Source of the DNA: Wenzhouxiangella sp. 15190
Lineage (GTDB): Bacteria > Pseudomonadota > Gammaproteobacteria > Xanthomonadales > Wenzhouxiangellaceae
Direction of reading: 5' to 3'
Assembly: GCF_003417465.1 (NCBI RefSeq)
Contig: NZ_QVMV01000052.1
Coordinates: 62,001-126,000, forward strand
Length of the DNA stretch: 64,000 nt
Part shown: positions 26,334 through 37,101 of the stretch, piece by piece
Layout of the letters: each line of letters starts with the position of its first letter
Position numbering within the stretch: the stretch's first letter is position 1
Program-made: the position numbers and the translations under genes
The notes under the pieces: generated by a model
Databases searched by the model: none
What the model was told of the DNA's origin: nothing
Seen by the model: only the letters and a program-made list of their open reading frames with translations

Positions 26334-26467
26334 AACCACGGAAAGCACGGAAAACACGGAGTTAAATCAGCCTGGCGGCTGGGGCACCTGCTTCCTGCCA
26401 TGCGCGCCGGCCTGTCTTGACGATTCAAGTCGGCATTTTCCGTGAAGTTCCGTGATTTCCGTGGTTA
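26334..26467. repeat. CACGGAA-word inverted repeat, copy 2
   Basis: Left arm AACCACGGAAAGCACGGAAA then ACACGGAG (26334-26362); right arm TTTTCCGTGAAGTTCCGTGA then TTTCCGTGGTTA (26436-26467), imperfect reverse complements around a 73-nt GC-rich spacer. It fills the amiB-mutL gap (220 bp); a short T-rich tract follows the right arm (CTTTTTTGGTTTTT), so transcripts from amiB may end here. Confidence 0.8.
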
Positions 26468-26520
26468 CGCTTTTTTGGTTTTTCCGAACGAAGCCCCGCC
26501 ATCGAGGCAGCCGCAATCGG

Positions 26521-26526
26521 TAAACT
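26521..26526 (+). promoter_or_regulatory. -10-like box giving a near-leaderless mutL transcript
   Basis: TAAACT lies 6 bp before the mutL ATG at 26533, the same arrangement as TAGAAT before nsrR. No Shine-Dalgarno precedes the ATG. A start at or beside the ATG is inferred. Confidence 0.35.
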
Positions 26527-26532
26527 GTGCGC

Positions 26533-28293
26533 ATGCCGATTCGCAAGCTGCCCGCTCATCTCGTCAACCAGATTGCCGCCGGTGAAGTCATCGAGCGGCC
26601 CGCTTCGATCGTCAAGGAACTGGTCGAAAACAGCCTCGATGCCGGCGGTCGGCGGATTCGCGTCGAGGTCGAACGGGGCGGGGCGCGGCGCATCCGCGTA
26701 ACCGATGATGGCAGCGGCATCGGGCCCGATGAACTGGCACTGGCGCTGAGCGCCCACGCCACCAGCAAGATCGAGTCGCTCGATGATCTCGAGGGCGTGG
26801 CCACCCTGGGCTTCCGGGGCGAGGCCCTGCCTTCGATCGCCTCGGTCTCGAGGCTGCGCCTGGCCTCGCGCAGGGCCGGCGATGACAGCGGCTATGAGGT
26901 CGAAGCCGAAGGCGGGACGATCGGCGAGGTCAAGCCGGCCGGCATGCCCGAAGGCACGGTCGTCGACGTGCGCGATCTCTTCTACAACACACCTGCGCGC
27001 CGGAAATTCATGCGCACCGAGCGAACCGAATTCGGTCACATCGACGACCTGCTCAAACGCCTGGCACTGGCACGCATGGACGTGGGCCTGGACCTGGGCC
27101 ACGACGGGCGCATGGTGCGCAGCCTGGCACCGGCCGCCGACGATGCCTCGCGCAACCGCCGCGTGGCCGCCGTCTGTGGCGAAGCCTTCATGGAGCAGGC
27201 CATTTTGCTCGACGAGGCCCATGCGGGTCTGCGGCTGACCGGCTGGATCGCGCGTCCCGGCTTTTCGCGCAGTCAGGCCGACCTGCAGTTTTTCTTCGTC
27301 AACGGCCGCCTGGTACGCGACCGCCTGGTGGCGCACGCGGTGCGCCAGGCTTATCGCGATGTGCTCTTCCATGGCCGTCATCCGGCTTTCGCGCTGATGC
27401 TCGAACTCGACCCGCAGCGCGTCGATGTCAACGTCCACCCGCAGAAACACGAAGTGCGTTTCCGTGACGGCAGGCTGGTACACGATTTCCTGTTCAAGAC
27501 CATCCACCATGCCCTGTCGGATACCCGTCCGGGTGGCGAGGCCGCGCAGACGGCGGCTGCCTCGCGCGCCCATGCCGCCGCACCATCGGCGTTCGGGCAG
27601 CAGCAGGGCGCGGGCCAGGCCGGGCTGGGCCTGGGTGTCGCCGAGACCGTCTCGCGCTACGCCGAGCTGGCAAGCGCCCCGCGCCCGATGAACGACGCCG
27701 ACGCCGACATTCCGCCCCTGGGCTTCGCTGTGGCTCAGATTCACGGCGTGTTCGTGCTGGCGGAGAATGCCGACGGCCTGGTCGTCGTCGACATGCATGC
27801 CGCGCACGAGCGCATTGTCTACGAGCAGCTCAAGCAGGCCTGGCGCGAAGAACGGGTCCGTTCGCAGCAATTGCTGGTACCGGAGAAGATCGCCGTGTCC
27901 GAGCGCGAGGCGCAGACGCTCGAGTCGCATGTTGACGATCTCCGGCGGCTCGGCTTCGAACTCGGCCTGGCCGGCCCCGAGGCGGTCGTGATCCGCTCGG
28001 TTCCGGCGCTGCTGGCGCGTGCCGACGGCCAGGGCCTGGTACGCGACGTGCTGGCCGACCTGGTCGAACTGGGTGAGAGCCAACGTGTCGAGACGGTACT
28101 CGACGAACTGCTCTCGACCATTGCATGCCACGGTTCGGTGCGCGCCAACCGCCGCCTGAATATCGACGAAATGAACGCCCTGCTGCGCGACATGGAGCGC
28201 ACCGAACGCTCGGATCAGTGCAACCACGGCCGGCCGACCTGGGTCCAGCTCGACATGAAGGCGCTTGATCGGCTCTTTCTGCGTGGCCAGTAG
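26533..28293 (+). CDS. mutL: DNA mismatch repair protein MutL
   Basis: Links mismatch recognition by MutS to strand incision. The 586 residues have the GHKL ATPase N-domain ([31 protein letters not shown] with E29 and N33, [25 protein letters not shown]), a transducer domain, a Pro/Ala/Gln-rich linker around 330-370, and a C-terminal dimerisation domain. That domain holds [12 protein letters not shown] (from about 420), a near match to the metal-binding endonuclease motif DQHA-x2-E-x4-E, plus ACHGSVRA and QCNHGRPTW, which correspond to the other conserved endonuclease elements. It therefore looks like a nicking MutL, not the E. coli type that depends on MutH. A GTG at 26527 is an alternative start. 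Confidence 0.96.
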   Translation: MPIRKLPAHLVNQIAAGEVIERPASIVKELVENSLDAGGRRIRVEVERGGARRIRVTDDGSGIGPDELALALSAHATSKIESLDDLEGVATLGFRGEALPSIASVSRLRLASRRAGDDSGYEVEAEGGTIGEVKPAGMPEGTVVDVRDLFYNTPARRKFMRTERTEFGHIDDLLKRLALARMDVGLDLGHDGRMVRSLAPAADDASRNRRVAAVCGEAFMEQAILLDEAHAGLRLTGWIARPGFSRSQADLQFFFVNGRLVRDRLVAHAVRQAYRDVLFHGRHPAFALMLELDPQRVDVNVHPQKHEVRFRDGRLVHDFLFKTIHHALSDTRPGGEAAQTAAASRAHAAAPSAFGQQQGAGQAGLGLGVAETVSRYAELASAPRPMNDADADIPPLGFAVAQIHGVFVLAENADGLVVVDMHAAHERIVYEQLKQAWREERVRSQQLLVPEKIAVSEREAQTLESHVDDLRRLGFELGLAGPEAVVIRSVPALLARADGQGLVRDVLADLVELGESQRVETVLDELLSTIACHGSVRANRRLNIDEMNALLRDMERTERSDQCNHGRPTWVQLDMKALDRLFLRGQ

Positions 28294-29260
28294 GCCTCCG
28301 CTTCGGCGCGAACTCCCGCAGGCGGTGTTCCTGATGGGGCCCACGGCGGCCGGCAAGACGGCGGCCGCCTTCGCGCTACATGATCATTTTCCCGTCGAGT
28401 TGGTCAGCGTCGATTCCGCCCAGGTCTATCGCGGGCTCGACATCGGTTCGGCCAAGCCCGATGCGGCAACGCTGGCGCGCCATCCGCACGCCCTGATCGA
28501 TATCCGGAACCCGGAAGACACCTACTCGGCGGCCGACTTCGCCATCGACGCTGAAACCGAGATCCGGCGTATCCATGCAGCCGGTCGCTGGCCGGTGCTG
28601 GTCGGCGGCACCATGCTTTACTATCGCGCCCTGCTCTACGGTCTCGATCCCATGCCGCCGGCCGACCCCGAGCTGCGCCGGGCCCTGGCGGCTGAGGCGC
28701 GGGAGCGGGGCTGGAACGCACTGCACAGCGAACTGGCACGCCACGACCCGGCCGCGGCGGCGGCCATCAAACCCGGCGATACCCAGCGTATTCAGCGCGC
28801 GATCGAGATCCTGCGCCTGACCGGCGCCGGTCCCAGCGCTCACCATGGTCACAACCGCTATCCGCGCCTGAATGCCCTGCGCCTTGTCCTGACGCCTCGT
28901 GACCGCCATATTCTCCATCGACGGATTGAAACGCGCTTCGACGAGATGCTCGAGCGTGATTTCGTTGCCGAAGTCGAGCGCCTGAAGGCCCGGCCCGGTC
29001 TGAGTGCCGATCACGCCTCGATGAAGAGCGTCGGCTATCGTCAGGTCTGGGCGCATCTCGAAGGCGCCGGTGACATACATGAATGTCGTCGCCAGGCGGT
29101 GGCGGCCACGCGGCAGTTGGCCAAGCGTCAGCTCACCGCGTTGCGGCGAATGCAGGGCACGCTCTGGCACGATTCGCTGCAAAAACGTACAATTGACTTG
29201 ATTTTAAGGCAGGTAGGAAGCTTTTTCGCACAAGGGCAGGATTGGCCATCGTCCGCTTGA
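28283..29260 (+). CDS. miaA: tRNA dimethylallyltransferase MiaA
   Basis: Transfers the dimethylallyl group to N6 of A37 in tRNAs reading UNN codons. The 325 residues contain the P-loop [31 protein letters not shown], the family ILVGGTxxYY-type element here as [16 protein letters not shown], and [15 protein letters not shown] near the C-terminus. The start is uncertain: GTG 28283 (overlapping the mutL end by 11 bp) or TTG 28265; no ATG lies upstream of the P-loop. The C-terminus is extended relative to E. coli. It is followed by a 100-bp gap before hfq containing a small GC-rich hairpin (CCGGCC/GGCCGG at 29268-29282). Confidence 0.95.
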   Translation: MASRPPLRRELPQAVFLMGPTAAGKTAAAFALHDHFPVELVSVDSAQVYRGLDIGSAKPDAATLARHPHALIDIRNPEDTYSAADFAIDAETEIRRIHAAGRWPVLVGGTMLYYRALLYGLDPMPPADPELRRALAAEARERGWNALHSELARHDPAAAAAIKPGDTQRIQRAIEILRLTGAGPSAHHGHNRYPRLNALRLVLTPRDRHILHRRIETRFDEMLERDFVAEVERLKARPGLSADHASMKSVGYRQVWAHLEGAGDIHECRRQAVAATRQLAKRQLTALRRMQGTLWHDSLQKRTIDLILRQVGSFFAQGQDWPSSA

Positions 29261-29360
29261 CTGTGCCCCGGCCCGAGGCCGGTTCCCGACCTGGCGTCGA
29301 CCCCCGTTACCACACGATAACAACAACCAGATCGAATAAGAACTTCCAAGGAGCGTCAAG

Positions 29361-29603
29361 ATGTCAAAGGGTCAGTCGTTGCAGGATCCGTTTCTCAATG
29401 CATTGCGCCGCGAACGTGTACCGGTATCGATCTTTCTGGTCAACGGCATAAAGCTGCAGGGTCAGATCGAGTCGTTCGACAACTTCGTGGTGCTGCTGAA
29501 GAATTCGGTCAGCCAGATGATCTACAAGCATGCCATTTCCACCATCGTGCCGGCGCGCAACGTGCACATGGGTGAGATGGCGGAGGAAGACAACCCTGAT
29601 TGA
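29361..29603 (+). CDS. hfq: RNA chaperone Hfq
   Basis: Hexameric Sm-like protein that pairs small RNAs with target mRNAs. The 80 residues match the core: [20 protein letters not shown] (proximal-face Q8, D9, F39-type residues), [20 protein letters not shown] and the Sm2 motif [14 protein letters not shown]. The C-terminal tail is short ([11 protein letters not shown]) compared with E. coli's 102 residues. AAGGAGCG provides a strong Shine-Dalgarno. It overlaps hflX. Confidence 0.98.
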   Translation: MSKGQSLQDPFLNALRRERVPVSIFLVNGIKLQGQIESFDNFVVLLKNSVSQMIYKHAISTIVPARNVHMGEMAEEDNPD

Positions 29604-30903
29604 AGATTTCGCGCCATCGGTTGCCGCCGGCGCTTCTAGAACACTGCTGCTGCATCCGCTGCTCGGCCCGGAGCAGAGCAAAGAATCGCGTATCGAATTT
29701 CGCCTGCTGGCCCGGTCGGCCGGTCTCGAGGTGGTCGATGAAGTGCTTGCCCCGCGAGATGCGCCGGATCCCAAGTACCTGGTCGGCAGCGGCAAGGTCG
29801 ACGAGGTGCGTGAACGCGCCGAAGCCTGCGGGGCCCAACTGGTGCTGGTCAATGCCCGACTGAGTCCCGTGCAGGAGCGAAACCTCGCCCGCAGTCTGGA
29901 GCGCGGCGTGCTTGATCGGACGACCCTGATTCTCGACATCTTTGCGCAGCGCGCACGCTCCCACGAAGGCAAACTGCAGGTCGAATTGGCCCAGCTTCGT
30001 CATCTGTCCACGCGCCTGGTGCGCGGCTGGACCCACCTCGAGCGCCAGCGCGGCGGGATCGGCATGCGCGGCCCCGGCGAGACCCAGCTCGAGACCGACC
30101 GGCGCCTGCTGGGCACCCGCATCCGGCAGCTCACCGCCCGGCTGGAGAAGGTCCAGCAGCGGCGCGAGCAGGGCCGGCGGGCGCGCAACCGCAGCGAGGT
30201 GCCGCTGGTGGCCCTGGTCGGCTACACCAACGCCGGCAAGTCGACGCTGTTCAATCGCCTGACTTCCAGCGAGGTGATGACGCGTAACCAGCTTTTCGCC
30301 ACGCTCGATCCGACGGTACGCCGTATTGAAGGCCTGGCCGGCTCGTCGGTGCTGATGTCGGACACCGTCGGTTTCATCCGGGAATTGCCGCACGAGCTGG
30401 TCGCCGCCTTTCGCTCGACGCTGGAGGAAACGCTGTCGGCCAGTCTGGTCGTACACGTCATCGATGCGGCCGATCCGGACCGGTTGCAGCAGCAGTCGGT
30501 CGTCGAGGAGGTGCTCGAAGACATCGGTGCCGGAGATCTGCCCATGCTCAAGGTCTTCAACAAGGTGGACCTGACCGAGCGGCAGGCCGGCCTGGAACGA
30601 GATTCGGCCGGCCGGATTACCTCGGTATGGCTCTCGGCCGAGTCCGGAGACGGACTCGAGGACCTGGCGACCGCGCTGACGGAGCGATTGACCGAAGGTC
30701 GCATCCGGCGTCGGATTCATGTTCCGGTCGAGGGGCAGCGGCTGCGCTCACGCCTGTTCGATCTCGGCGTTGTGCTCGACGAACAGGTCGAAGACGACGG
30801 CTCGAGTCGCCTCGATGTTGATCTCGATCAGCGCGACGCCCGGAAACTGGCTCGATTGAAGGGCGCGGATGGACAACTGGCCGAGCAACTCCTGTTAAAC
30901 TAA
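29572..30903 (+). CDS. hflX: Ribosome-splitting GTPase HflX
   Basis: GTPase that dissociates stalled ribosomes, especially after heat stress. The protein has the HflX N-terminal domain ([40 protein letters not shown]), the subfamily signature [20 protein letters not shown], a G domain with GYTNAGKST, the G3 element [18 protein letters not shown] and NKVD, and a C-terminal domain. The start is unusual: the conserved part begins about at IEDFAPS next to the hfq stop, but the codons there are CTG (29596) and ATT (29599). The nearest standard start is GTG 29572, giving a 32-bp overlap with hfq; ATG 29530 is further in. Coordinates take the GTG. Confidence 0.92.
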   Translation: MRWRRKTTLIEDFAPSVAAGASRTLLLHPLLGPEQSKESRIEFRLLARSAGLEVVDEVLAPRDAPDPKYLVGSGKVDEVRERAEACGAQLVLVNARLSPVQERNLARSLERGVLDRTTLILDIFAQRARSHEGKLQVELAQLRHLSTRLVRGWTHLERQRGGIGMRGPGETQLETDRRLLGTRIRQLTARLEKVQQRREQGRRARNRSEVPLVALVGYTNAGKSTLFNRLTSSEVMTRNQLFATLDPTVRRIEGLAGSSVLMSDTVGFIRELPHELVAAFRSTLEETLSASLVVHVIDAADPDRLQQQSVVEEVLEDIGAGDLPMLKVFNKVDLTERQAGLERDSAGRITSVWLSAESGDGLEDLATALTERLTEGRIRRRIHVPVEGQRLRSRLFDLGVVLDEQVEDDGSSRLDVDLDQRDARKLARLKGADGQLAEQLLLN

Positions 30904-31008
30904 ACCGTTCCGAGCTTCGGGCATCGCCGGGTCTTATTCGGCGACTGGAATACGGTGGCATTCGGCGCACCGGCCGCCCGACGGCAGGACGACATCACGG
31001 AGAGATCA

Positions 31009-32178
31009 ATGCCCTGGAATGAACCCGGACGCGGCAGTGGCGGCGGCGGTGATCGCGATCCCTGGAAAGGGGGCAACGGTCAGCAACCGCCCGACCTGGA
31101 CGAAGTGTTTGCCAACGTACAGCGACGCCTGAAGAAGATCATGGGCGGCGGTGGCGACGACGGCGGTGGCGGCAAGGGCGGCTCGGGCGGCGGTTCGTTC
31201 GCGCCCATCATCGGCCTGATCGTGCTGCTGCTGGTCGTCTGGATCGCCTGGAGCTCGATCCACATCATCGACGAATCCGAGCGCGGCGTCGTCTTGCGCT
31301 TCGGTGAATACAACCGCACGCTCAACCCGGGCCTGAAATTCACCTTTCCGCAGCCCGTCGAAGAATTGCAGACAGTCAATGTCAGCCGGGTGCGCTCGCT
31401 GGAAAATTCCAGCCGCATGCTGACCGGTGACGAAAACATCATCGATCTGGCCTACGCCGTCCAGTACCGCGTGCTGGTGCCGGAAGATTTCCTGTTCAAT
31501 GTCTCGCAGCCCGAAGTGTCGCTGTCGCATGCGGCCGACAGCGCCATTCGAGAGATCGTGGGCACCAACAACATGGATTTCATCCTCGAGATCGGTCGCG
31601 GCCAGATCGCGCTGGATACCCAGGCTTTGCTGGAGGAAATCATCGCCCGCTATGAGGTCGGCATCGAGATCACCTCGTTCAACCTGCAACAGGTGCGGCC
31701 TCCTTCGCAGGTCCGCCAGGCCTTCGATGACGTCGTACGGGCACGCGAGGACCAGATTCGCTTTGCCAACGAGGCGCAGGCCTACGCCAATCAGGAAGTG
31801 CCGGAGGCGCGAGGTCGCGCCGCCCGCATTCTGGAAGAGGCGGAAGGCTATCGCGATTCCAAGATTGCCCAGGCGACGGGTGAGGCGGATCGCTTCCAAG
31901 CCCTGCTGGCCGAGTATGAGCAAGCGCCGGAAGTGACCCGAGAGCGCCTCTACCTCGAGACGCTGGAAACCGTCTTCGGACGCTCGGCCAAGGTGCTGCT
32001 GGATGTCGATTCGAGCAACAACATGCTCTACCTGCCGCTCGATCGAATCCGCGACGGCAACCCGGCGCTTTCGGCGCCGCCGATGATGACGCCGGAGGAA
32101 CAGCAACGGGGGCAGAGCTCGGGGCCGACCTCCGGCCGCGACGATTCACGTGGCCGCACCGGCAGGGAGGACCGCTGA
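31009..32178 (+). CDS. hflK: FtsH protease modulator HflK
   Basis: Inner-membrane SPFH-domain protein that with HflC forms the cage around FtsH and restricts its substrates. The 389 residues begin with a Gly-rich cytoplasmic segment (GRGSGGGGDRDPWKGGNG; about 1-65), one membrane helix at about 67-85 (PIIGLIVLLLVVWIAW), then the periplasmic SPFH domain (IDESERGVVLRFGEYNRTLN, NVSRVRSLENSSRMLTGDEN), a long coiled coil and a C-terminal Gly/Ser/Arg tail. ATG 31009 is preceded by GGAGAG. hflC begins 1 bp after its stop. Confidence 0.97.
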   Translation: MPWNEPGRGSGGGGDRDPWKGGNGQQPPDLDEVFANVQRRLKKIMGGGGDDGGGGKGGSGGGSFAPIIGLIVLLLVVWIAWSSIHIIDESERGVVLRFGEYNRTLNPGLKFTFPQPVEELQTVNVSRVRSLENSSRMLTGDENIIDLAYAVQYRVLVPEDFLFNVSQPEVSLSHAADSAIREIVGTNNMDFILEIGRGQIALDTQALLEEIIARYEVGIEITSFNLQQVRPPSQVRQAFDDVVRAREDQIRFANEAQAYANQEVPEARGRAARILEEAEGYRDSKIAQATGEADRFQALLAEYEQAPEVTRERLYLETLETVFGRSAKVLLDVDSSNNMLYLPLDRIRDGNPALSAPPMMTPEEQQRGQSSGPTSGRDDSRGRTGREDR

Positions 32179-32179
32179 T

Positions 32180-33037
32180 ATGAGACTTGTCATACCCATT
32201 CTCGTGATCGTCGCGCTGGTCGTCGGCATCAGCAGTCTGTTCATCGTCAAGGAGACCGAATACGCGATCCGGTTCCGGCTCGGTGAGGTCGTCAGGGCCG
32301 ACTACGAGCCCGGACTGCACCTCAAGGTCCCCTTCATCAACAATATCCGCAAGTTCGATCGGCGCATCATGACCATGGACATGCGGCCCGAGCAGATGAA
32401 CACCGCCGAGCAGAAGTTCGTCGAGGTGGACTATTACGTGAAGTGGCGCATCGTGGATCCGCGCGACTACTACGTGGCAACCCGTGGCGACCAGGTGTTC
32501 ACCCGTGCGCGTTTATCCGAGTTGATCCGCAACGACCTGCGTGACGAGTTTGCTCAGCGCACGCTCAGTGAAGTCGTCTCCGAGCAGCGCCGCGATATGA
32601 TGGAAGAACTGCTGATCCGCGCCGACCGGCGCTTCGAGGATTTCGGGATCGACGTCGTCGATGTGCGGATCAAGAAGATCGAGCTGACGGACGAAGTGCT
32701 CGGTTCGGTCTTCGATCGCATGGAAACGCAGCGTACCGAGTATGCCAACGAACTGCGCTCACTCGGCCGCGAGGAAGCCGAGCGGATTCGCGCCGACGCC
32801 GATCGCCGGGTTCGCATCCTGCTGGCCGAGGCCGAGCACGACGGGCAGCGGTTGCGCGGTGAGGGCGATGCCCAGTCCGCGGAGATCTATGCCGAGGCGT
32901 TCAACCAGAACCGTAGTTTCTACTCGTTCTGGCGCAGTCTCGAGGCTTACGACCAGAGCATCGGCAAGGATAACGATGTCATGCTGCTCGATGCCGAGTC
33001 GGACTTCTTCCGCTACTTCGACAAGCAGCAGGACTGA
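32180..33037 (+). CDS. hflC: FtsH protease modulator HflC
   Basis: Partner of HflK in the FtsH-regulating complex. The 285 residues have an N-terminal membrane helix (MRLVIPILVIVALVVGISSL), SPFH domain (VKETEYAIRFRLGEVVRADY, EPGLHLKVPFINNIRKFDRR), and a helical tail with ERIRADADRRVRILLAEAE. The ATG lies 1 bp after the hflK stop. Its own stop overlaps the next ATG (TGATG), so hflK-hflC and the DUF2065 gene form a tight unit. Confidence 0.97.
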   Translation: MRLVIPILVIVALVVGISSLFIVKETEYAIRFRLGEVVRADYEPGLHLKVPFINNIRKFDRRIMTMDMRPEQMNTAEQKFVEVDYYVKWRIVDPRDYYVATRGDQVFTRARLSELIRNDLRDEFAQRTLSEVVSEQRRDMMEELLIRADRRFEDFGIDVVDVRIKKIELTDEVLGSVFDRMETQRTEYANELRSLGREEAERIRADADRRVRILLAEAEHDGQRLRGEGDAQSAEIYAEAFNQNRSFYSFWRSLEAYDQSIGKDNDVMLLDAESDFFRYFDKQQD

Positions 33038-33222
33038 TGTGGAATGACCTCCTGTTGGCAGGCAGCCTGGTGCTGATCATCGAAGGGTTGATGCCGGCCA
33101 TCAGCCCCCGTAGCTGGCGCAATATGGTCAGCCAGGTCGCCGACCTGCCCGATCGCAGTCTGCGAGCGGGCGGTGTGGCGCTGATTCTTATCGGCGCGGT
33201 GGTATTCCACCTCGTCGGCTGA
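33037..33222 (+). CDS. DUF2065 small membrane protein (YjeT-like)
   Basis: A 61-residue protein with two hydrophobic helices (LLLAGSLVLIIEGLMPAI and ALILIGAVVFHLVG) around a basic loop with SPRSWRNM. In gammaproteobacteria this family (YjeT) sits between hflC and purA, exactly as here; its function is unknown. The ATG overlaps the hflC stop by one base, suggesting translational coupling and perhaps a role with the HflKC/FtsH complex (inference). Confidence 0.92.
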   Translation: MWNDLLLAGSLVLIIEGLMPAISPRSWRNMVSQVADLPDRSLRAGGVALILIGAVVFHLVG

Positions 33223-34530
<1,308 letters not shown>

Positions 34531-34543
34531 GGGTAAGGCGCTT

Positions 34544-34717
34544 AAAATTCGAAATCCGAAGCACCAAATCCGAAACAAATCCGAAATTCTAATGTTCAAA
34601 ACAGGCTTTTCCTTTTGCCGTGCAGCACGGAGTGTGACGTTGCCGAAGCGACTTCAGTTAGTTTCAAATTTGGTGCTTCGAATTTGTTTCGGATTTCGAG
34701 TTTCGGATTTCGAATTT
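34544..34717. repeat. TTCGAA-word inverted repeat, copy 2
   Basis: Left arm 34544-34603: AAATTCGAAATCCGAAGCAC, CAAATCCGAAACAAATCCGA, AATTCTAATGTTCAAAA. Right arm 34661-34717 is its approximate reverse complement: TTTCAAATTTGGTGCTTCGA, ATTTGTTTCGGATTTCGAG, TTTCGGATTTCGAATTTCG. The 57-nt spacer begins ACAGGCTTTTCC. The element occupies the gap between purA and serS; the right arm ends about 30 bp before the serS ATG, beside a -10-like TATAGA (34728-34733). Confidence 0.85.
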
Positions 34718-34736
34718 CGCGCACAGCTATAGATGA

Positions 34737-36026
<1,290 letters not shown>

Positions 36027-36033
36027 AACCTAG

Positions 36034-37101
36034 ATGACGATCCACAATTTCTCCGCCGGTCCGTCGATGCTGCCGCTGGAAGTGCGCGAGCGGTTGAGCG
36101 AGGCACTGGCGCCGTCGGCCGACGGGGCGCCTTCGATTGCCGAGATTTCGCATCGCGGTCCGCGCTTCATGGCGGTGGCCGAGGAGCTGCATCAGCGCCT
36201 GCGCGATCTGACGGGGGTTGGCGAGGAGCATGCGGTGCTGCTGCTGCACGGCGGTGCCAACTGCCAGTTTGCCCAACTGCCGATGAACCTGGCCGCTGAT
36301 CGCACGGCCGCCTACCTGATATCCGGCCACTGGGGAAAGAAGGCCCTGGCCGAAGCTGAGCGCATTACGGGCGTGGAAGTGGTTGGCAACAGCGAGAATG
36401 TCGACTTCACCGATTTACCCGAAATGGGGCACCTGCCGACCGACTGTGCCTACCTGCATTACACCGGCAACGAAACCATTCACGGCATCCAGTACGAACG
36501 ACCGCCGACCGTGGCGGTGCCCCTGGCTGCCGATCTGTCCTCGGAATTCCTGTCCCGGCCCTATCCTTACAGCGATATTGCGGTCACTTACGCGGGTGCG
36601 CAGAAGAACCTGGGAATCGCCGGGTTGACGGTGGTGCTCATCCGGCGCGATCTCCTCGAACGTATCCCCGAGAATCTGCCGCGTTTTCTGGACTATCGCA
36701 GTTGGGCGAAGGATCTGAGTCTCTACAACACGCCGGCCGGCCTGGCCTGGTTTGCCGCGCTCGAGATGCTTCGCTGGATCGAGCGTCGGGGGGGGCTGGG
36801 AGCCGTCGCCGAGCGCAACCGCGCCAAGGCCGGGCTGCTTTATCACACCATCGACGAATCCGGCTTCTGGTCCAATCCGGTAGCCGAGCATTGTCGTTCG
36901 GTGATGAATGTGCCGTTCTGGCCGGCCGACGAGGCGCTGGTGCCGAGTTTCGTCGAGCAAGCCGAGCAAGCCGGCCTTCAGGGACTGAAGGGGCATCGCG
37001 CCCTCGGCGGCCTGCGGGCCAGCCTGTACAATGCTCAGACCCTTGACGCGGTGGAGACCCTCGTTGACTTCATGCGGGAATTCGAACGACGGCACGGATA
37101 A
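36034..37101 (+). CDS. serC: Phosphoserine aminotransferase
   Basis: PLP enzyme converting 3-phosphohydroxypyruvate to phosphoserine; also used for 4-phosphohydroxythreonine in B6 synthesis, which fits pdxJ in the same window. The 355 residues begin HNFSAGPSMLPLEV, the SerC signature, include EISHRGPRFMAVAEE and HGGANCQFAQLPMNL, the PLP lysine segment VTYAGAQKNLGIAGLTVVLI, and end GHRALGGLRASLYNA. The 3' end overlaps pheA by 38 bp. Confidence 0.98.
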   Translation: MTIHNFSAGPSMLPLEVRERLSEALAPSADGAPSIAEISHRGPRFMAVAEELHQRLRDLTGVGEEHAVLLLHGGANCQFAQLPMNLAADRTAAYLISGHWGKKALAEAERITGVEVVGNSENVDFTDLPEMGHLPTDCAYLHYTGNETIHGIQYERPPTVAVPLAADLSSEFLSRPYPYSDIAVTYAGAQKNLGIAGLTVVLIRRDLLERIPENLPRFLDYRSWAKDLSLYNTPAGLAWFAALEMLRWIERRGGLGAVAERNRAKAGLLYHTIDESGFWSNPVAEHCRSVMNVPFWPADEALVPSFVEQAEQAGLQGLKGHRALGGLRASLYNAQTLDAVETLVDFMREFERRHG

